A DNA stretch of 64,000 bases from CAZROT01 sp964601895 (GTDB lineage: Bacteria; Pseudomonadota; Gammaproteobacteria; Enterobacterales; Enterobacteriaceae), in assembly GCA_964601895.1 (NCBI GenBank), contig CAZROT010000002.1:124001-188000 (forward strand), read 5' to 3'. The notes under the pieces are model-generated. The model was not told the origin of the DNA and made no database searches. It saw only the letters and a list, made by a program, of their open reading frames with translations. Below are positions 35,281 through 45,600 of this stretch, one piece after another (position 1 is the first letter of the stretch; each line of letters starts with the position of its first letter). The position numbers were made by a program, and so were the translations under genes.

Positions 35281-36153
35281 ATGCAACAAAAAACAGTCAA
35301 TATTGGTGACATCAGGGTAGCAAATACACGCCCTTTTGTGCTCTTTGGTGGCATGAATGTGCTTGAATCTCGCGATCTGGCCATGCGTATCTGTGAGCAT
35401 TACACGCAGGTTACACAAAAATTAGCTATTCCTTATGTCTTCAAGGCGTCATTTGATAAAGCCAATCGCTCTTCCATGCATTCATGGCGTGGCCCTGGTC
35501 TGGATGCAGGGTTGAAAATTTTTCAGGAGCTAAAACAGCAGTTTGGTGTCCGGCTAATCACTGATATACATGAAGCTGCTCAGGCCGAGGCTGTTGCTGA
35601 AGTGGTTGATGTCATTCAGTTACCCGCTTTTCTGGCGCGCCAGACCGATTTAATCGTGGCCATGGCACGTACCGGTGCGGTCATTAACGTAAAGAAACCG
35701 CAGTTCATCAGCCCGGGTCAGATGGGTAATATTGTCAATAAATTCAAAGAGTCCGGTAATGATCAGGTAATCCTGTGTGAAAGAGGCAGCTGTTTTGGTT
35801 ATGACAATCTGGTGGTTGATATGCTGGGCATCAATGTGATGATGCAGGTAACCGGGGGGCATCCGGTGATTCTCGATGTCACTCATGCGTTGCAGTGTCG
35901 TGATCCGTTTGCCATGGCATCAGGAGGACGTCGTTCACAGGTTGCCGAGCTGGCGCGCGCCGGTCTGGCAGTGGGGCTGGCAGGATTATTTATTGAAGCG
36001 CATCCTTCCCCCGATAATGCACGCTGTGATGGTCCCTGTGCATTACCGTTGGATAAACTTGAACCCTTCCTGGTACAAATGAAAGCTGTTGACGATCTGG
36101 TTAAGCATTTTCCGCTGCTGGATACGGCCAAGCCTGATAACAGGGTTACCTGA
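35281..36153 (+). CDS. kdsA: 3-deoxy-8-phosphooctulonate (KDO-8-phosphate) synthase
   Basis: A 290-residue enzyme that condenses phosphoenolpyruvate with arabinose 5-phosphate, the committed step to KDO in the LPS core. Motifs: FVLFGGMNVLESRDLAM, KASFDKANRSS, VDVIQLPAFLARQTDL, VNVKKPQF-type INVKKPQF, and DVTHALQ with HPSPDNARCDGP near the end. Asn in INVKKPQF suggests the metal-independent class. Retention implies that LPS is still made. Confidence 0.96.
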   Translation: MQQKTVNIGDIRVANTRPFVLFGGMNVLESRDLAMRICEHYTQVTQKLAIPYVFKASFDKANRSSMHSWRGPGLDAGLKIFQELKQQFGVRLITDIHEAAQAEAVAEVVDVIQLPAFLARQTDLIVAMARTGAVINVKKPQFISPGQMGNIVNKFKESGNDQVILCERGSCFGYDNLVVDMLGINVMMQVTGGHPVILDVTHALQCRDPFAMASGGRRSQVAELARAGLAVGLAGLFIEAHPSPDNARCDGPCALPLDKLEPFLVQMKAVDDLVKHFPLLDTAKPDNRVT

Positions 36154-36239
36154 TTGATTTTTGTCGCGCGTAATTTGATAATTACCATGCTTACTGATAG
36201 CAGGGATTTGGTAATGTTTGATTAATTTTAAAGGAAATC

Positions 36240-36593
36240 ATGAAAAAAATTGTATTACTTTTAGTAACCTGCTGTTCTGGTTGCGGAGCAGGCTGGATAA
36301 AGCCCGGTGGCACGACCGCAGAATTGAGCCAGGATCGTTATCAATGCGAGCAGGAAGCGGTGAAAATGTATCCGGTACTGATGGTGCCCTACTCAAAAGG
36401 CCAGGCACATCAGACGGCGGCACGCACCAATTGCAACACACAGGGTGATAATATGTCCTGTACGTCGATGCCTAGTGTCTATACACCCCCAGAATTGCAT
36501 ATGCGCGATGCCAATAAAAATAACCGCGATACGGCTGTCCATTCCTGCCTTAAATCGCGCGGTTATGAATTTCAGTGGGGTAATGTGTATTAG
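36240..36593 (+). CDS. Small exported protein or lipoprotein with WxKPGxT motif
   Basis: A 117-residue protein. The start MKKIVLLLVTCCSGC is a short signal sequence with three Cys residues; CCSGC could be a lipobox, though Cys at -3 is atypical. The mature part begins with WIKPGGTTAELSQDRYQCEQEA, a pattern seen in many small bacterial and phage-encoded lipoproteins of unknown role. It also holds further Cys pairs and a C-terminal CLKSRGYEF. The ribosome site (AAAGGAAATC) is strong. It lies downstream of kdsA by 86 bases. Confidence 0.65.
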   Translation: MKKIVLLLVTCCSGCGAGWIKPGGTTAELSQDRYQCEQEAVKMYPVLMVPYSKGQAHQTAARTNCNTQGDNMSCTSMPSVYTPPELHMRDANKNNRDTAVHSCLKSRGYEFQWGNVY

Positions 36594-36761
36594 TTAGCTT
36601 TTCTCATGAGTATAGCTGCTACGACAGGATAAGGTTACAGCGCAGGTCATCCTTTGATCGCTTTATCTCTACTGTTGAAGGTAGAGAGGGCTTGAGCATT
36701 AAAGGTGGCCCGGGCCCAGTGTAGAGTAATCAACATTCAGTTCAATTGAGAATATGAAATC

Positions 36762-37778
36762 ATGTACTGTCTGAGGATGCTGTTATTGCTATCAATAAAT
36801 CTGTTTTTTTCTCATACCAGCATAGCTGATATTCCTGCCAGTAATGTGGGTGAGCAGGCCATGATAGGTTCCCTGCGTTCAGCCATCTACCTGAATACCG
36901 ACTTAAGGTCAAAAAATATTGTACTGGGCGCCGGCATGACAGGTTGTCAGGCATTTCAAAAGAGCGCGCCACAGGGAGCTCTGCATGTACTGATTACCTC
37001 GCAGTATCTGGAGACGATGAAAAATCTGGCAACAGGGACCGTTGTGGTCATGCCAGAACATGCCGTTAATGATAATGTCAACGCCATGCGCGACAGAATA
37101 CACCTCATTACCATTCAGGGAGTACTTCATAGCCGCACATTGGAGCGTATCAACAATGAAGATGCTGCGCTTATCGATAACAGCACCCGGTTGGTTGTGA
37201 TGCTGGCAGGGGATACTGAGCAGCAGAATGGAACATGGCAGCCTTATACCACAGAGATGGTTGCTGAATTGCTCAACAGCTTACCCAAAGACAGACCTGT
37301 TTTATTGTTGAGTGGCCCAAGAACCGGCAGGCATAAGATTGTCAGGGGAAACCTGGTCTTAGATGAAACAGCGCATCGTAGTGGTATAGATGAAATCACC
37401 CGGTATGTCATGCAGACAGCGGTTAACAGGCCATGGAAAGTTGTTGATTTTAAATTTGGCACAGATAGTCTCTGGGGTGCAGTGTTAAAATTCTGCCTGA
37501 ATAACCCGCATGTTGTGCTTATCCTGCCAGGTGAATCTACTTCCATGATTTCTGAAGCGTTAAGTTCAGGCATCCGCCCTGCTATTTATCAACATCCTGC
37601 GATGACAGTACTGTCTGAAAAATATGTTGATGAGCTGGTGAAACAGCATAAAGCGACCCCTTATCCTTTATTACCGCGAGCAGAAGAAACAAAACAACTC
37701 CCGGTAGAGCCTCAGGAAAAAAAGGTAGTCGATACGCTGGTACAATTATTGTCAAAAAAACCTGATGTTAAAAAATAA
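36762..37778 (+). CDS. Exported protein resembling the ELM1 (DUF1022) / GT-B family
   Basis: A 338-residue protein with a signal peptide (MLLLLSINLFFSHTSIA). The later half resembles the ELM1-like family: PVLLLSGPRTGRHK, a Rossmann-type segment ending LILPGESTSMISEALSSGIRPAIY (the family pattern is a D/E-S-x-S-M-x-S-E-A block followed by G-x-P). ELM1-like bacterial proteins are predicted glycosyltransferase-fold proteins of unknown role and are usually not exported, so the signal peptide is odd. The C-terminal 50 residues are Lys/Glu/Pro-rich. elbB starts 12 bases downstream, so they are likely co-transcribed. The family call is moderate. Confidence 0.55.
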   Translation: MYCLRMLLLLSINLFFSHTSIADIPASNVGEQAMIGSLRSAIYLNTDLRSKNIVLGAGMTGCQAFQKSAPQGALHVLITSQYLETMKNLATGTVVVMPEHAVNDNVNAMRDRIHLITIQGVLHSRTLERINNEDAALIDNSTRLVVMLAGDTEQQNGTWQPYTTEMVAELLNSLPKDRPVLLLSGPRTGRHKIVRGNLVLDETAHRSGIDEITRYVMQTAVNRPWKVVDFKFGTDSLWGAVLKFCLNNPHVVLILPGESTSMISEALSSGIRPAIYQHPAMTVLSEKYVDELVKQHKATPYPLLPRAEETKQLPVEPQEKKVVDTLVQLLSKKPDVKK

Positions 37779-37790
37779 CAGGAATAAAAG

Positions 37791-38447
37791 ATGCATGATA
37801 AAAAAGTTGCGGTGATACTTTCTGGCTGTGGTGTCTATGATGGTGCGGAAATTAATGAAGTGGTGCTATCACTGCTGGCACTGGAAGAAAATGGATTAAC
37901 CTGGCAGTGTTTTGCGCCTGATATCATGCAGCATCATGTGATTAATCACCGTAGCGGTGAGCCTGCTCAGGAAATGAGAAATGTACTGATTGAATCTGCA
38001 CGTATTGTACGCGGAAACATCAAACCGCTGGCGGATTGTGATGTTAACGCCTTTTCTGCACTTCTGGTGCCGGGTGGATTTGGGGTGGCTAAAAATCTTT
38101 CTGATTTTGCTTTTAAGGGGGCGGCATTTCAGATGCACAAACCTTTTCTTGATCTCTGTTGTGCTTTTAAGGAAAAAGGCAGACCTGCCGGCTATCTCTG
38201 CATAGCCCCGGTGCTTCTTGCCACTGTATATGGCCCGGGTGTGAAGGTGACAATAGGAAATGATGAAGCCACTATCGCGGCCATTCGCGAAACCGGTGCT
38301 GACCACGTCACCTCTGGGGTGCAGGAAATTGTGGTGGATGAAAAACACAAAGTTGTTACCACCTCGGCATACATGCTGGCTAAGAGCCTTCTTGAAGCTA
38401 AATCGGGTATCGATAGACTGGTGAAAAAATTGCACAATATGATGTAA
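37791..38447 (+). CDS. elbB: Isoprenoid biosynthesis-associated glyoxalase ElbB
   Basis: A 218-residue DJ-1/PfpI-superfamily protein. The start VAVILSGCGVYDGAEINE, INHRSGEPA, the LLVPGGFGVAKNLSDFA stretch and the nucleophile Cys in GYLCIAPVLL identify ElbB. In E. coli it has glyoxalase III-type activity and was linked to isoprenoid synthesis. The usual second Cys motif is kept and no residue appears lost. It follows the ELM1-like gene by 12 bases. Confidence 0.9.
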   Translation: MHDKKVAVILSGCGVYDGAEINEVVLSLLALEENGLTWQCFAPDIMQHHVINHRSGEPAQEMRNVLIESARIVRGNIKPLADCDVNAFSALLVPGGFGVAKNLSDFAFKGAAFQMHKPFLDLCCAFKEKGRPAGYLCIAPVLLATVYGPGVKVTIGNDEATIAAIRETGADHVTSGVQEIVVDEKHKVVTTSAYMLAKSLLEAKSGIDRLVKKLHNMM

Positions 38448-38594
38448 TTTTCTGTTTTATCGTTGTGGGTAGCCTGACTGGTCTGTTTGCACCTGAAACC
38501 GGTTGCAGCTGCTTTTGTGATGAAATTTTGCCGCTCAGGGGATTTATCGGATACACTGTGTTTATAAAGGGAAAACCAGGAAGGAACCCAGCAG

Positions 38595-39201
38595 ATGGGA
38601 CAGGTTGCTTTTGATACATTACAGTTCGTAGAAACGCTGGAATCGGCTGGTCTGCCGAAAGATCAGGCTAAGGCCATTTCTCTGGCTGTACGTCAGTCTC
38701 ACGAGGCCGTTGACGTGGCGACGAAACGTGATGTGAATGAATTACACCAGGCGCTTTCAACAGAAATAGCTTCTGTGAAGCGCGATGTTACTGATGTACA
38801 TAAAGATTTATCTGCTGAAATAGCGGANNNNNNNNNNNNNNNNNNNNNNNNNNNNNNNNNNNNNNNNNNNNNNNNNNNNNNNNNNNNNNNNNNNNNNNNN
38901 NNNNNNNNNNNNNNNNNNNNNNNNNNNTGTGCGTAAAGATTTATCTGCTGAAATAGCGGATGTGCGTAAAGATTTATCTGCTGAAATAGCGGATGTGCGT
39001 AAAGATTTATCTGCTAAAATAGCGGATGTACGTAAAGACATGGAAATACGGTTTGAAAAAACTGACGCTCAGATAGCCGATGTCCGCAAAGAGATGGAAA
39101 CCAGAATCGATAAACTTGGCTTGCAATTAACAGTCAGAGTAGGGGGGATGCTGGTGGTTGCCATTGGTGCGTTGACGGCTATTCTGAGAATGCCGTTGTG
39201 A
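38595..39201 (+). CDS. Coiled-coil DUF1640-like membrane protein with 11-residue repeats, interrupted by an assembly gap
   Basis: The N-terminal half (from 38595) reads MGQVAFDTLQFVETLESAGL, then AKAISLAVRQSHEAVDVATKRDV, the start typical of DUF1640/CCDC90-type proteins. A coiled coil of 11-residue repeats DVRKDLSAEIA follows. After a 100-N gap (38828-38927) the repeats resume and end in a single C-terminal membrane helix (VRVGGMLVVAIGALTAIL). The two sides are out of frame only because the gap is set to 100: the last codon before it and the first base after it fit one GAT codon if the true gap is a multiple of 33. So this is one gene with an unknown number of repeats. Function unknown. Confidence 0.75.
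38805..39036 (+). repeat. 33-bp in-frame tandem repeat spanning the N gap
   Basis: The unit GATTTATCTGCTGAAATAGC... (33 bases) occurs once before the gap and three times after it (38938-38970, 38971-39003, 39004-39036), the last copy with two changes. Identical units probably caused the assembly to collapse or break here. Confidence 0.9.
38828..38927. other. Assembly gap (100 N)
   Basis: Exactly 100 N residues, the conventional placeholder for a gap of unknown length. It falls inside the 33-bp tandem repeat of a coiled-coil gene. Confidence 0.99.
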
Positions 39202-39552
39202 GAAGTAATCGGGTCTTTATGTGACACTGCCTTAATATTTCTCTGCTTCTTCATAGTGTATTGCACTGCATACGCGCGTTTTAGTAAAATCTCCAGTTAT
39301 CATTGATTGAAAGCTCAATAAAGCACCTTTATCGTTACTGCATGTATCGACCGGTACATTAGCGAGAACCTGTCATCCTCACCGTAAATTTCGGGCAGTG
39401 CTTTTCTTCAGGCTGGCAGAGTGCACCAGCCGGTCAGCGAAAAGATGTAGCTAGTACAGCAATCGTACCGATTTTCTTCGTAAGTATCCTGCACGGTTTT
39501 ATGTTGTTCTCCTTGTACTGATTTTTTTCATCAGGCTGCCTGTCGGGGCGAT
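39202..39552. other. Gene-free region downstream of the giant toxin-like gene
   Basis: About 350 bases between two convergent genes. No coding frame, repeat or T-tailed hairpin is clear. Confidence 0.4.
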
Positions 39553-42500
39553 TCACATGCGTTGCAGGGAAAGTGGCAGAAATGTTGCCTGTGATGAGAT
39601 TGTGCTGGTCAGCTCACCCAGCCCGGCTGAGCCGGACAGTGGTGCCTGCACACTGGTCGGCCCGGTACTGTCAGGAAAACTGACCATCGCTTCAAATAGC
39701 GCCATCGTCTCATTTTGTTTTCCAGAAGCCGTGTCTCGCTGACGCACATGTAGCATCTGAAGGGTATCTTCTGTGACAGCCTGGGTTGTAACCGCTTCTG
39801 CCAGTCTGGCAACAAAGGCACGCACCTTTGCTTCGCCATAATCACTCGTCAGCTGTTGTGGGGCAACATGAGTGACAAACCAGCTAAATTGCCTGTCAGC
39901 AAGCTCCGGCAGTGGCACAGGGGATGCTGTCAGTCTGGCCTCGCGTTCATACATGCGCTGCGCTTTTTCTGCCAGTTCCGTGGACTGTAACAGATTTTCC
40001 ATTTTCTGCAGGGTGTCGGGATGGGTGTTGTGATACAGCCACTCAGCGATGGTGCCCGCATTCAGTGCGGGCAAATGAATATTGTGCGCCTCTGTCTCCA
40101 CTCCAATGCGGTTGCCTTTTTCATCCAGCGCCCCCAGGGCATACCAGTCGCGGCGGCGCAATGTCATGCCCAGTACCGTGAGCGCTGCCTCTCCTGCCTG
40201 TCCCTGCATACGCTGTCTTTCACTGACAAAATTTTCTGACAGTGACAGCAGCTCCTGTATGTCAGGGGTCTGCACAGTGTGCGACAGGAAGCCTAGTTCC
40301 AGGTTTCTGACCCCGACCAGCAAGCTGTCATCGTGATGCTGTACGCCATAAAGCTCCGCCAGTGTTTTGTCGCCCCAGCCAGCCGGCTTCTGGTTCAGAT
40401 AATCGCTAACCAGATTGTGTATTTCTTTAAAAAAGGCGAAGGGATGTTGATAGTGGCGACCCGTCAGGCTGTAACTGGTATGCAGGTCAGCATCATACAG
40501 CCCGGCGCTCAGGACAGCATTTTCTTTGCTGATGCTCAGTGCCAGCGTTTTGCGGCCCAGTGTCAGCTGGTATGCCGTTACTTTTCCCGCAGGCGGTGAT
40601 TGCAGTAACTGCCTGAGTGTCATCATCTGTCTTACTGGCAGGTCATCGTTCAGTACGGGTGCCAGTGTTTGCTGCAGGCGAGCCAGCAGGATCTGTTCGC
40701 GCGTGGCAATACCTGACAGGACTTTCTTTTTATTCAGCAGGACACAGATTTTCAGCGCTTTCATCAATGCCGGTGCTTCTCTCATACCGAGCTGATTCTG
40801 TAACCAGACAAGCGAGCGTACCCGCGCATTTCCGTTGATACCGGCAAACTGTTCAGCCACGTACAGCGCCTGGCGCGTCAGAATGAGGTTGCCAGAATCA
40901 GATCCAGCAGCACGTTGCTCATGCATTCCCGTGCCGGAAAGCTCCTGTTCGCTGACGTCATCAGTTTGTACCGCTCCCCACTGCGCTACTTTTTTCTGTG
41001 CTTCTTCAAGAGATAAGCCGTTAAGCGACATCAGGCGTTTTTCATCATCTGGCACCTGTTCAGGCACCAGCGCTTCAGTTGCGCTGACCGGCCTGTCGCT
41101 GGCGGCAAATGTATCCCGCCATGCGGCTCTGCCTGCGTGGCGCAGGGATGACCCTGTTGCGCTGAACGCCAGTATTTCCGCTATGGTCAGTCCGTTGAGT
41201 GAATGTAGTGTTTCCTCCCCGAGCATTAACAGCGATTCCAGCGCTTTTTTGTAGCGGACCCAGGCAGCTGCACTGCCTGCTACGCGCTGTGCCAGTGCCA
41301 TTGGTACTTCTTCATCCTGCAGGGTAATTTCCTGCAGCAGCAGGTACTGCTCACGACTGAGTGTTTCACCATCAATCTGACCTGTGCGCAGCGCCTGCAT
41401 CAGTGCCAGGGTATCTGCCAGGCGTGTCGACAGCCTGTGGCTGTTCTCTGTCCACAGTATGTCCAGAATGTCCGCCAGACTGCGCAATTCTCCCGGTACG
41501 GGAATGACTGCAGGCGTCATCATCAGGCGTCGCAGGCTGAGCAGTCTGTCCCCTGCTTTAAGCCAGGTACTGCCGGCAAGCTCTCCCTGTGCGTTAAACA
41601 CACAGAGCTTCAGGCTGCCATGGTTTGTCCCGTGAACACTGCTCTGCTTTTCCAGCGCCTTAAATTGCAGCAATAGTGCGGGGAAATCCTCTTCTGCTGT
41701 CTTCTGTAGAAAAATCTCTTTTGCCTCACTGCCTTTCCTGAATATCACCAGGTTATGGCTTTTTTCTTCTGCGAGAAAAACATCGTCTCCTTCGTTTTTT
41801 CCGATGTGTATCAGGTTGGTACTGCCTGCATCACCTGCCACCATATAATCGTCACCACCGCCTGCCTCCATCCAGTTCTCACCGTTACCGCCAGTCAGTG
41901 TGTCCTGCTGCGCCTGTCCCCACAGGCGTAACTGGCTGCTGCCGGCATAACTGATTTCACTCGCCTCCGAGGCCCCCATGACAACCACGGGCGCTGTTTG
42001 TGCGTACAGAGTTATCCCGGTGCCTGAAGCCTGCAGTCGGCCCTGTGCGTCTTTGCGTAACCTGGCCTCGGCATCGCGCAGCAGCGCTCCCTGATACAAC
42101 CAGGCATTTTCTCCGTCCGTGGCCAGCTGGTAGTGCTCGCCTGTGCTGTCCTGTAGCTGAATATAGCCGTAACCCTTTGTGGCATGACAGAGGATGAAAT
42201 CGGAAAAACGCAGCTGATAGCGCGCTCCTGTCTCGTCGATGTGCATGATGAGATCATTGTCGGCAAGGCTCAGCGTTATCGTTTCCACCTTCAGCCCGGC
42301 AAGCTCCACGGTCAGGGGACTGCGCAGATTGTGGTAACCTTTAACAGTGACCCGGGTATCAGCAGACTGCCCGGAGCGTGCTGTACCACCCTGTTCACCT
42401 GTTGCCTGAAGAACGAGACGGTCTCCGTGCGGGCCACAAAACAGGCTGTAATCGCCTCCAGCAGCCAGATCGTATTGATTTTTACGGTCATGATGGCCAC

Positions 42501-42684
42501 GAACAACATTCCTGCCCGCTCCCGGGGAAAACCGTGCCTGGCTGAGACGGGGATCGAGGAGCTGTGACAGAATTTCTCCGTGGCGATTGACCGTGACCCG
42601 ACGCGCGGGCTCCTGCGGGTTGACAGACACGCCCAGAACATACTCTCCTGGCAGGTGCATCAAGGGGGGGATGCCCGTATCCAC
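39553..42684 (-). pseudogene. C-terminal part of a giant ankyrin/RTX-like toxin, separated by a frameshift
   Basis: A 1043-codon frame starting at a GTG. It reads as the continuation of the frame at 42689-46102. In this frame the sequence stays protein-like upstream of the GTG (GAAAQADGTLAEARRWSER then VDTGIPP) back to an A6 run at 42760-42765, where losing one A would join the two frames into a protein of about 2,180 residues. The part here has beta-rich modules near its start (GGDYSLFCGPHGDRL, ADNDLIMHID) and one RTX-like Ca-binding stretch at about 263-303 (LTGGNGENWMEAGGGDDYMVAG). Long helical modules of unknown type follow to the end. It is GC-richer than the flanks. I call it a broken gene, but slippage or sequencing error is possible. 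Confidence 0.6.
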
Positions 42685-42688
42685 GCGC

Positions 42689-45600
42689 TCAGACCAGCGC
42701 CGTGCCTCTGCCAGGGTGCCGTCCGCCTGTGCGGCGGCTCCCGGTGTCTGCAGCCGGCGTTTTTTCCTGGCTCAGTTTTTCCATCAGAAAATGCTGCAGG
42801 GTGATATTCAGGCTTTTCTGTTGCTGCAGTCTTTCGATCACCTGCGGACTCAGTGTGGCTGCCAGGCTAGCCTGCGGCGACGCAGGCAGTGTTTCCTGCT
42901 GGCTCAGTCTGTGCAGTTTTGCGGTCAGATTGTCCTGTTGCATTACCTGCTGATTCAGGGTTGCGTGCAGCTTATTTTCTGTGGCGCTATCGGTTTTTTT
43001 CTCATCATGCAGTGTGGCGAGCAGTAGATCCTGCAGCGTTTTCTCCGCGCTGATGTTCTTGATAAGCAGCGCCTGTATCAGGTTTTGCGCGATGAGGTTC
43101 AGGTGATCAAGCAACATACTGTTCCCGGTATGAATACCATCGCTATTTTCCCTGCGGACCGCCGCGATGACCGTTTCCAGCTCCTCAATCATGGATTCCA
43201 GAAAATTTTCCTGAGGTAAAGGCACCGGTTGAGGTGCCGACGCTAGCGAGCCTGGCGGCACTGTATCGAGAAATAACATAAAGTTTTCAAGCCTGCGGAC
43301 CGCCAGCTTGTTTTCTTCCACCGGGGTATTACCGCGGTTATCTTTGAGATGCAAAAATTCGTCTGCGTGGCGGTTATCAAGGTTATGAAAAAAGGTTAAA
43401 AGCTCTATAGAAAATTCATCTGATCGTCTGCTGTCCATCATCGGCCAATGGCCCGGCGTTTTACCAAAACCATCCTGAGCCTGCAGATTCAGTGGGTGTT
43501 TTTGCGGATCGGCAATATGCCGTGCAAGTGACAACTGCAGCAGTTCCCTGCGGTTCTCTTTGGCCGCAAGGTGCAGGGGAGTCGAATTGCGTGTATCGAC
43601 AGCGTCCAGCCTGGCACCGGCATCCAGCAGACGTCCGGCAATTTCCAGCGTTTTTTCATCCTTTGGCCCACGAATCAGCCAGTGCAGCGCCGTTCTGTCG
43701 TGAAATCCCGGCCAGTTGATGTCTCCGGTTATCAGCACTTCCAGCAGAGCAGTTGCCGCTGCAGGGTTGCGCTGTTGCAGCAGCCAGTGTGCGTCCTGGC
43801 GCAGTGCTTTTCCGAGAGGTGTCAGATTGCCTGCCTTATCCACCCTGGCGGCCAGGTGCGCGTAATCGAGCTTTTCTTCTCTGATAACACGCGCACCTGC
43901 ATTCACTAACAGCGCACGTTCAGGCGCATTTTCAGTCTGAGGGGGCGGTTGCCCAGAAAAAAGTGCGGCCAGTTGTTCATTGGCTTTTTTGCCCCTGCGT
44001 GCTGACTGCAATGGGATCTGCTCTCCCGCACCCTGCGGTCTTTTGGCATCAGCACCCAGTTCCAGTAACAGGGAGGCCGCTTCTTTGTGATAAGCCCTGA
44101 TTTGCGAATTCCAGGCTATCCACAGCAGCGCTGTTGCACCGTGTTTGCCTTTTGCGTAGAGATTATGGCGATTCAGCACGCTCAGCAGTGCACCCCGTAA
44201 ATTGTCTTTTTCAGGTATTTTATTGAGTAGCTGACGGATTTTTTCACCCTGATCTGCGGTGAGTTTGCCATCGATGTCGGCCTCCATGGGCTCAGATCTC
44301 AGCAGGGTATCCAGTTCCTGCTCGCCTGGGTGCACGCCTGATGCCATCAGCCAGTTCACCACCGCAAGGTATTCATGCGGTATCAGTCTGCCGTCAAAAT
44401 CATACAGCGCCGCTTCCAGCAGCGTCTGACTGTTCTGTTCAGACGGCGCGGTGAGTTCTGCCAGACTGGCTGCTGTCAGCACAGCGCCCCTGCCTTCCCG
44501 ATTTCTCCGCTCTCGCAACAGACTCATCACCTCATTGAGCTTTGGCAGCAGCCTGTCGTTGCCGTTGTAATGCTTTTCTATTTTCATCAGGTTGCCGTGC
44601 AGGATTTGCAGGCTACGCAGTACGCTTTCCAGAGACAGCGTGGCACCCTGTGCTTCAGGGATACGGGTGGCCTGAATGTCTGTTTTTTGTCCCTGTTCAC
44701 TGGCTGCTGTTATCGGCACTGTCACTTCAGGTTGCACCTCATACACCCCAGGCACGCCGTCAGGTGGCTGTTCCTGCCACACTGCCTGTTGTTCCAGTGC
44801 CTGCAGTGAACGCACAGGCTGATTGTCAGGCAGCGCCTGCAAGATAACATCAAGACGCGCTCTGGCTGTCTGGCTGAGGTAAGCAAGGGCGTTATGCAGG
44901 TGAGGCGTAAGAGGGGCTTTTCGCAGAACGCTGACCAGATGTTGCAGTGCTTCAGGAGGCGCGGCAGCGAGGATAGCCTCCATGAGCTGTCTTCTGGTAT
45001 CAAACGCCGGCACTGAAGCACCCTGGCCGATTGCGGGCGATTGCGGTTGTGTGCCGGGATCTCTGCCAGCTGCGGCGCTGGTGGTTTCTGCCTCTCCAAT
45101 GGCTATTTTTTCGGCTGCAACTGCTGATCCTGCAGTTATTTTTACCGATGCCGGTAGCACCGGTGGATTTGCGGAATATTGTCTGAAAAGCGCAAGCATT
45201 TCAGGATGCTGATTTCTGCCATTTGCCAGTTCCTTTAACGCCGTACTGCCTGCTGTGCCGTGCGGTCGCTCAGGATCCATGCCGTTTTTCAGCGCCCATC
45301 TGGCAATTTCCCAATGACATTCCCGGGGTGGTACACCCTGTCGCCAGACGGTAAACGACAACAGTGTTCCATGATGAGGGCCGGTGGTATACAAATTCCC
45401 CGTTTCTGTCACTTTGAGACCTGTGCGATATAAGGGATCGGTGTTGCTCAGTTCACCGTTAGCCAGAAAGCGCTGCAACAGGGCCTTGAGCGCATTGCGC
45501 TGTTCATCGCTGAGCTTTTGGATATCTCTGGCGGTAACAGGCGGTGTTGCTGCCTGGTGCATTAATGCCTGCAAAGAACGAATGGGTTGCCCTTCCGGTA

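Noticed and set aside
38805..39036. Regular 33-bp direct repeats that could suggest a CRISPR array
   Set aside because: The units are contiguous with no spacers, are in frame, and encode an 11-residue coiled-coil motif within a gene.
42755..42770. Programmed ribosomal frameshift at the A6 run of the giant gene
   Set aside because: Joining the frames needs a +1 shift, whereas A6 sites usually promote -1 ribosomal slippage. Indel or transcriptional slippage is more likely, though not excluded.
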